Assembly: GCA_038874075.1 (NCBI GenBank)
Contig: JAVZDD010000014.1
Location: 1-13,836 of the forward strand
Direction: 5' to 3'
Source of the DNA: Jingweiarchaeum tengchongense
Lineage (GTDB): Archaea; Nanobdellota; Nanobdellia; Jingweiarchaeales; Jingweiarchaeaceae
Length of the DNA: 13,836 nt
Positions 12,706 to 13,836 of this stretch are shown here, one piece after another. The notes beneath the pieces are model-generated. The model was not told the DNA's origin and made no database searches. It saw only the letters and a program-made list of their open reading frames with translations. Numbering within the stretch: position 1 is the first letter of the stretch; every line of letters starts with the position of its first letter. The translations under genes were made by a program, and so were the position numbers.

Positions 12706-12719
12706 GGGCCTCACCTGTC

Positions 12720-12761
12720 TTTCATATGAAAATCCCCTGACAGGGGGAAAACTGTCAGAGG
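12720..12761. promoter_or_regulatory. Palindrome and hairpin between recT and the initiator gene
   Basis: Two inverted repeats fill the 88-bp gap. TTTCATATGAAA (12720-12731) is a perfect 12-bp palindrome. CCCCTGACAG (12734-12743) and CTGTCAGAGG (12752-12761) form a 10-bp stem with one G-U on the minus-strand RNA and an 8-nt loop. The stem is followed on the minus strand by ATTTTC, a weak T-tract, so partial termination or attenuation between recT and the replication genes is possible. The palindrome could be an operator. Confidence 0.5.
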
Positions 12762-12793
12762 AAGATCAAGGGGGTAGTAAGATTTACTCATGA

Positions 12794-13615
12794 TTATTGA
12801 TTGTTTTCTTCTTTCGCGGCTTCGCCCGAGCCGTCAGAAGTTGGTACATCTATCCAATCTGCCGAAATTTCTGTCATATCTTCCGAAATTGTCGTTTTTA
12901 CCGTTTCGTCGTTTGCAATCGCTTTCGCGACTTCAGTTGCAATTGGCAAATATTTGCATAATTGCTTTAAAACAGTCTTTTTTGCCATTGCGGTGTAATC
13001 CGTGACCCATGGGCCAACATCTGGAGTGCGTGATCTTTTTCTCAACTTTTCGATGTCATCTATTGACATCACTTCAAACGCATATCCGCCGTTCCTGAAT
13101 TTTGCAACCGCATATACTGCTATTAACTGACCACGATCTCCATTAAGCAACGGTTTGTGAATTAACTTTTCATCTATGCCGTATTCGAACGTAAATGAAT
13201 CTTTTTCATATACTTCATGCGCGCTAATTGATGTCACTTCTCCACTGCGTCTCACAAGCTCTATCAGACCTTTGTATCCGATCTGAAATTGTACTTCTAC
13301 CGTTCTTGTATTCTTGTTATAATATGGGATAAGATATACTTGTCCTAACATTCCAGGCTCAAGCCCTAATTGTGCCGAAGTCAGAACTGCACCCAGCAAT
13401 GAAATTTGTGACGCATCAAGTAGTTTTGGATTTTGTCTGATCTCGGTTAACATTATCCTTGTTAACCTGTCAGCACTCAAATTAGCTGGAAGGGCTCTCT
13501 GAATCTCGGGGGCCATTTGCTTTAACAACTCTTGTATATTTTTATACTGTGTGGTTTTCCCATCCTTTTCGCTCTTTTGAATCATCTGATTTTTTACTTC
13601 CTGAACATTTGCCAT
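12794..13615 (-). CDS. recT: RecT-family single-strand annealing protein
   Basis: The start at 13615 has GGAGG 6 nt upstream; an alternative start seven codons earlier lies inside the exonuclease gene. The product has 273 residues. The RecT core is plain: LLDASQISLLGAVLTSAQLG (66-84), LEPGMLGQVYLIPYYN (85-100), VQFQIGYKGLIELVRRSG (108-125), and the C-terminal YTAMAKKTVLKQL (207-219). The last 25 residues are acidic and probably disordered. RecT coats single strands exposed by a 5'-3' exonuclease and anneals them to complementary DNA, supporting phage recombination and recombination-dependent replication. The exonuclease gene ends one base before this ATG. Confidence 0.95.
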   Translation of the reverse strand: MANVQEVKNQMIQKSEKDGKTTQYKNIQELLKQMAPEIQRALPANLSADRLTRIMLTEIRQNPKLLDASQISLLGAVLTSAQLGLEPGMLGQVYLIPYYNKNTRTVEVQFQIGYKGLIELVRRSGEVTSISAHEVYEKDSFTFEYGIDEKLIHKPLLNGDRGQLIAVYAVAKFRNGGYAFEVMSIDDIEKLRKRSRTPDVGPWVTDYTAMAKKTVLKQLCKYLPIATEVAKAIANDETVKTTISEDMTEISADWIDVPTSDGSGEAAKEENNQ

Positions 13616-13616
13616 T

Positions 13617-13836
13617 TCAGGCCTCCTTAATTTCAAATCGTCTTGAAGTGCTTTCTTTCACGTACTTGCTGTACGTGTCAGGTTCATTTACTTTGAGTGC
13701 GGCTGTATCCAATCTCTTTGATGTGATACTTTTCCAATTGACGATATATCCTCCGGTTGTGAGTCGTTCAGCATCCTTCATCTGTTCTTTTATTTGATTT
13801 TCTTTCTTGGATGCTAAGTCTTCCAACTCTTTAATT
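13617..13836 (-). CDS. yqaJ: C-terminus of YqaJ-type viral recombinase/exonuclease (partial, runs off right edge)
   Basis: The frame is open to the right edge. The last 72 residues include KELEDLASKKENQIKEQM, then DAERLTTGGYIVNWKSITSK, RRFEIKEA and stop. A coiled helix followed by a GY.V.WK.....RLD.KA strand and a final RRF motif is the usual tail of YqaJ/lambda-exonuclease-like nucleases in Gram-positive phages. The nuclease active site would lie outside the window. A TTG inside the frame at 13826 is not a real start. With recT it forms the standard exonuclease-annealase pair. Confidence 0.8.
   Translation of the reverse strand, partial: IKELEDLASKKENQIKEQMKDAERLTTGGYIVNWKSITSKRLDTAALKVNEPDTYSKYVKESTSRRFEIKEA

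Noticed and set aside
13617..13826. Stand-alone 69-aa gene starting at TTG
   Set aside because: The frame is open to the window edge and the sequence matches the tail of YqaJ-type nucleases, so it is a partial gene.

Overview
All supportable genes in this window lie on the minus strand, closely spaced and often overlapping by 1-26 nt, with strong AAGGAGG-type ribosome binding sites and AT-rich DNA. This points to a mobile element of a low-GC Gram-positive (Firmicutes-like) host: a virus, a provirus or a plasmid-like viral genome. I see no integrase, terminase, portal or tail gene. The host genus cannot be told from the sequence.

Read in the direction of transcription (right to left), the first block (13836 to 8298) is DNA metabolism. 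It holds the C-terminus of a YqaJ-type exonuclease, a RecT annealing protein, a winged-helix replication initiator with four 42-bp repeats and a purine-rich segment inside its gene, a DnaC/DnaI-type helicase loader, a 51-aa ribbon-helix-helix protein, a 96-aa unknown protein, an HU protein, two tiny membrane proteins, a sliding clamp (DnaN) with an extra N-terminal domain that looks like a ribbon-helix-helix DNA-binding fold, and a small unknown protein. The initiator gene resembles the lambda O / ori arrangement.

The second block (8286 to 2285) looks like virion and morphogenesis genes. It holds a long Ser/Thr/Asn-rich protein with a C-terminal membrane anchor (candidate spike), a 102-aa protein, a protein with two C-terminal membrane segments, a HTH / DUF2283-like / HTH trio, two acidic single-pass membrane proteins sharing a 24-residue (72-bp) repeat, and a HerA/FtsK-like ATPase of the kind that packages DNA into membrane-containing icosahedral viruses. 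A Rho-independent terminator follows the ATPase.

The third block (2210 to 1) begins with 17 decamers phased at exactly 10 bp, directly upstream of a good sigma-A promoter. It continues with a small multi-pass membrane protein, a 172-aa and a 247-aa beta-rich protein, and the start of another gene that runs off the left edge. The order ATPase, small membrane protein, small and then large beta-rich protein, and the sizes, recall the paired single-jelly-roll capsid proteins of P23-77-like (Halopanivirales) viruses. My main inference is that this is a candidate membrane-containing, tailless icosahedral virus or provirus of a Firmicute. The capsid assignment rests on gene order, size and beta-rich composition, not on recognised sequence identity.
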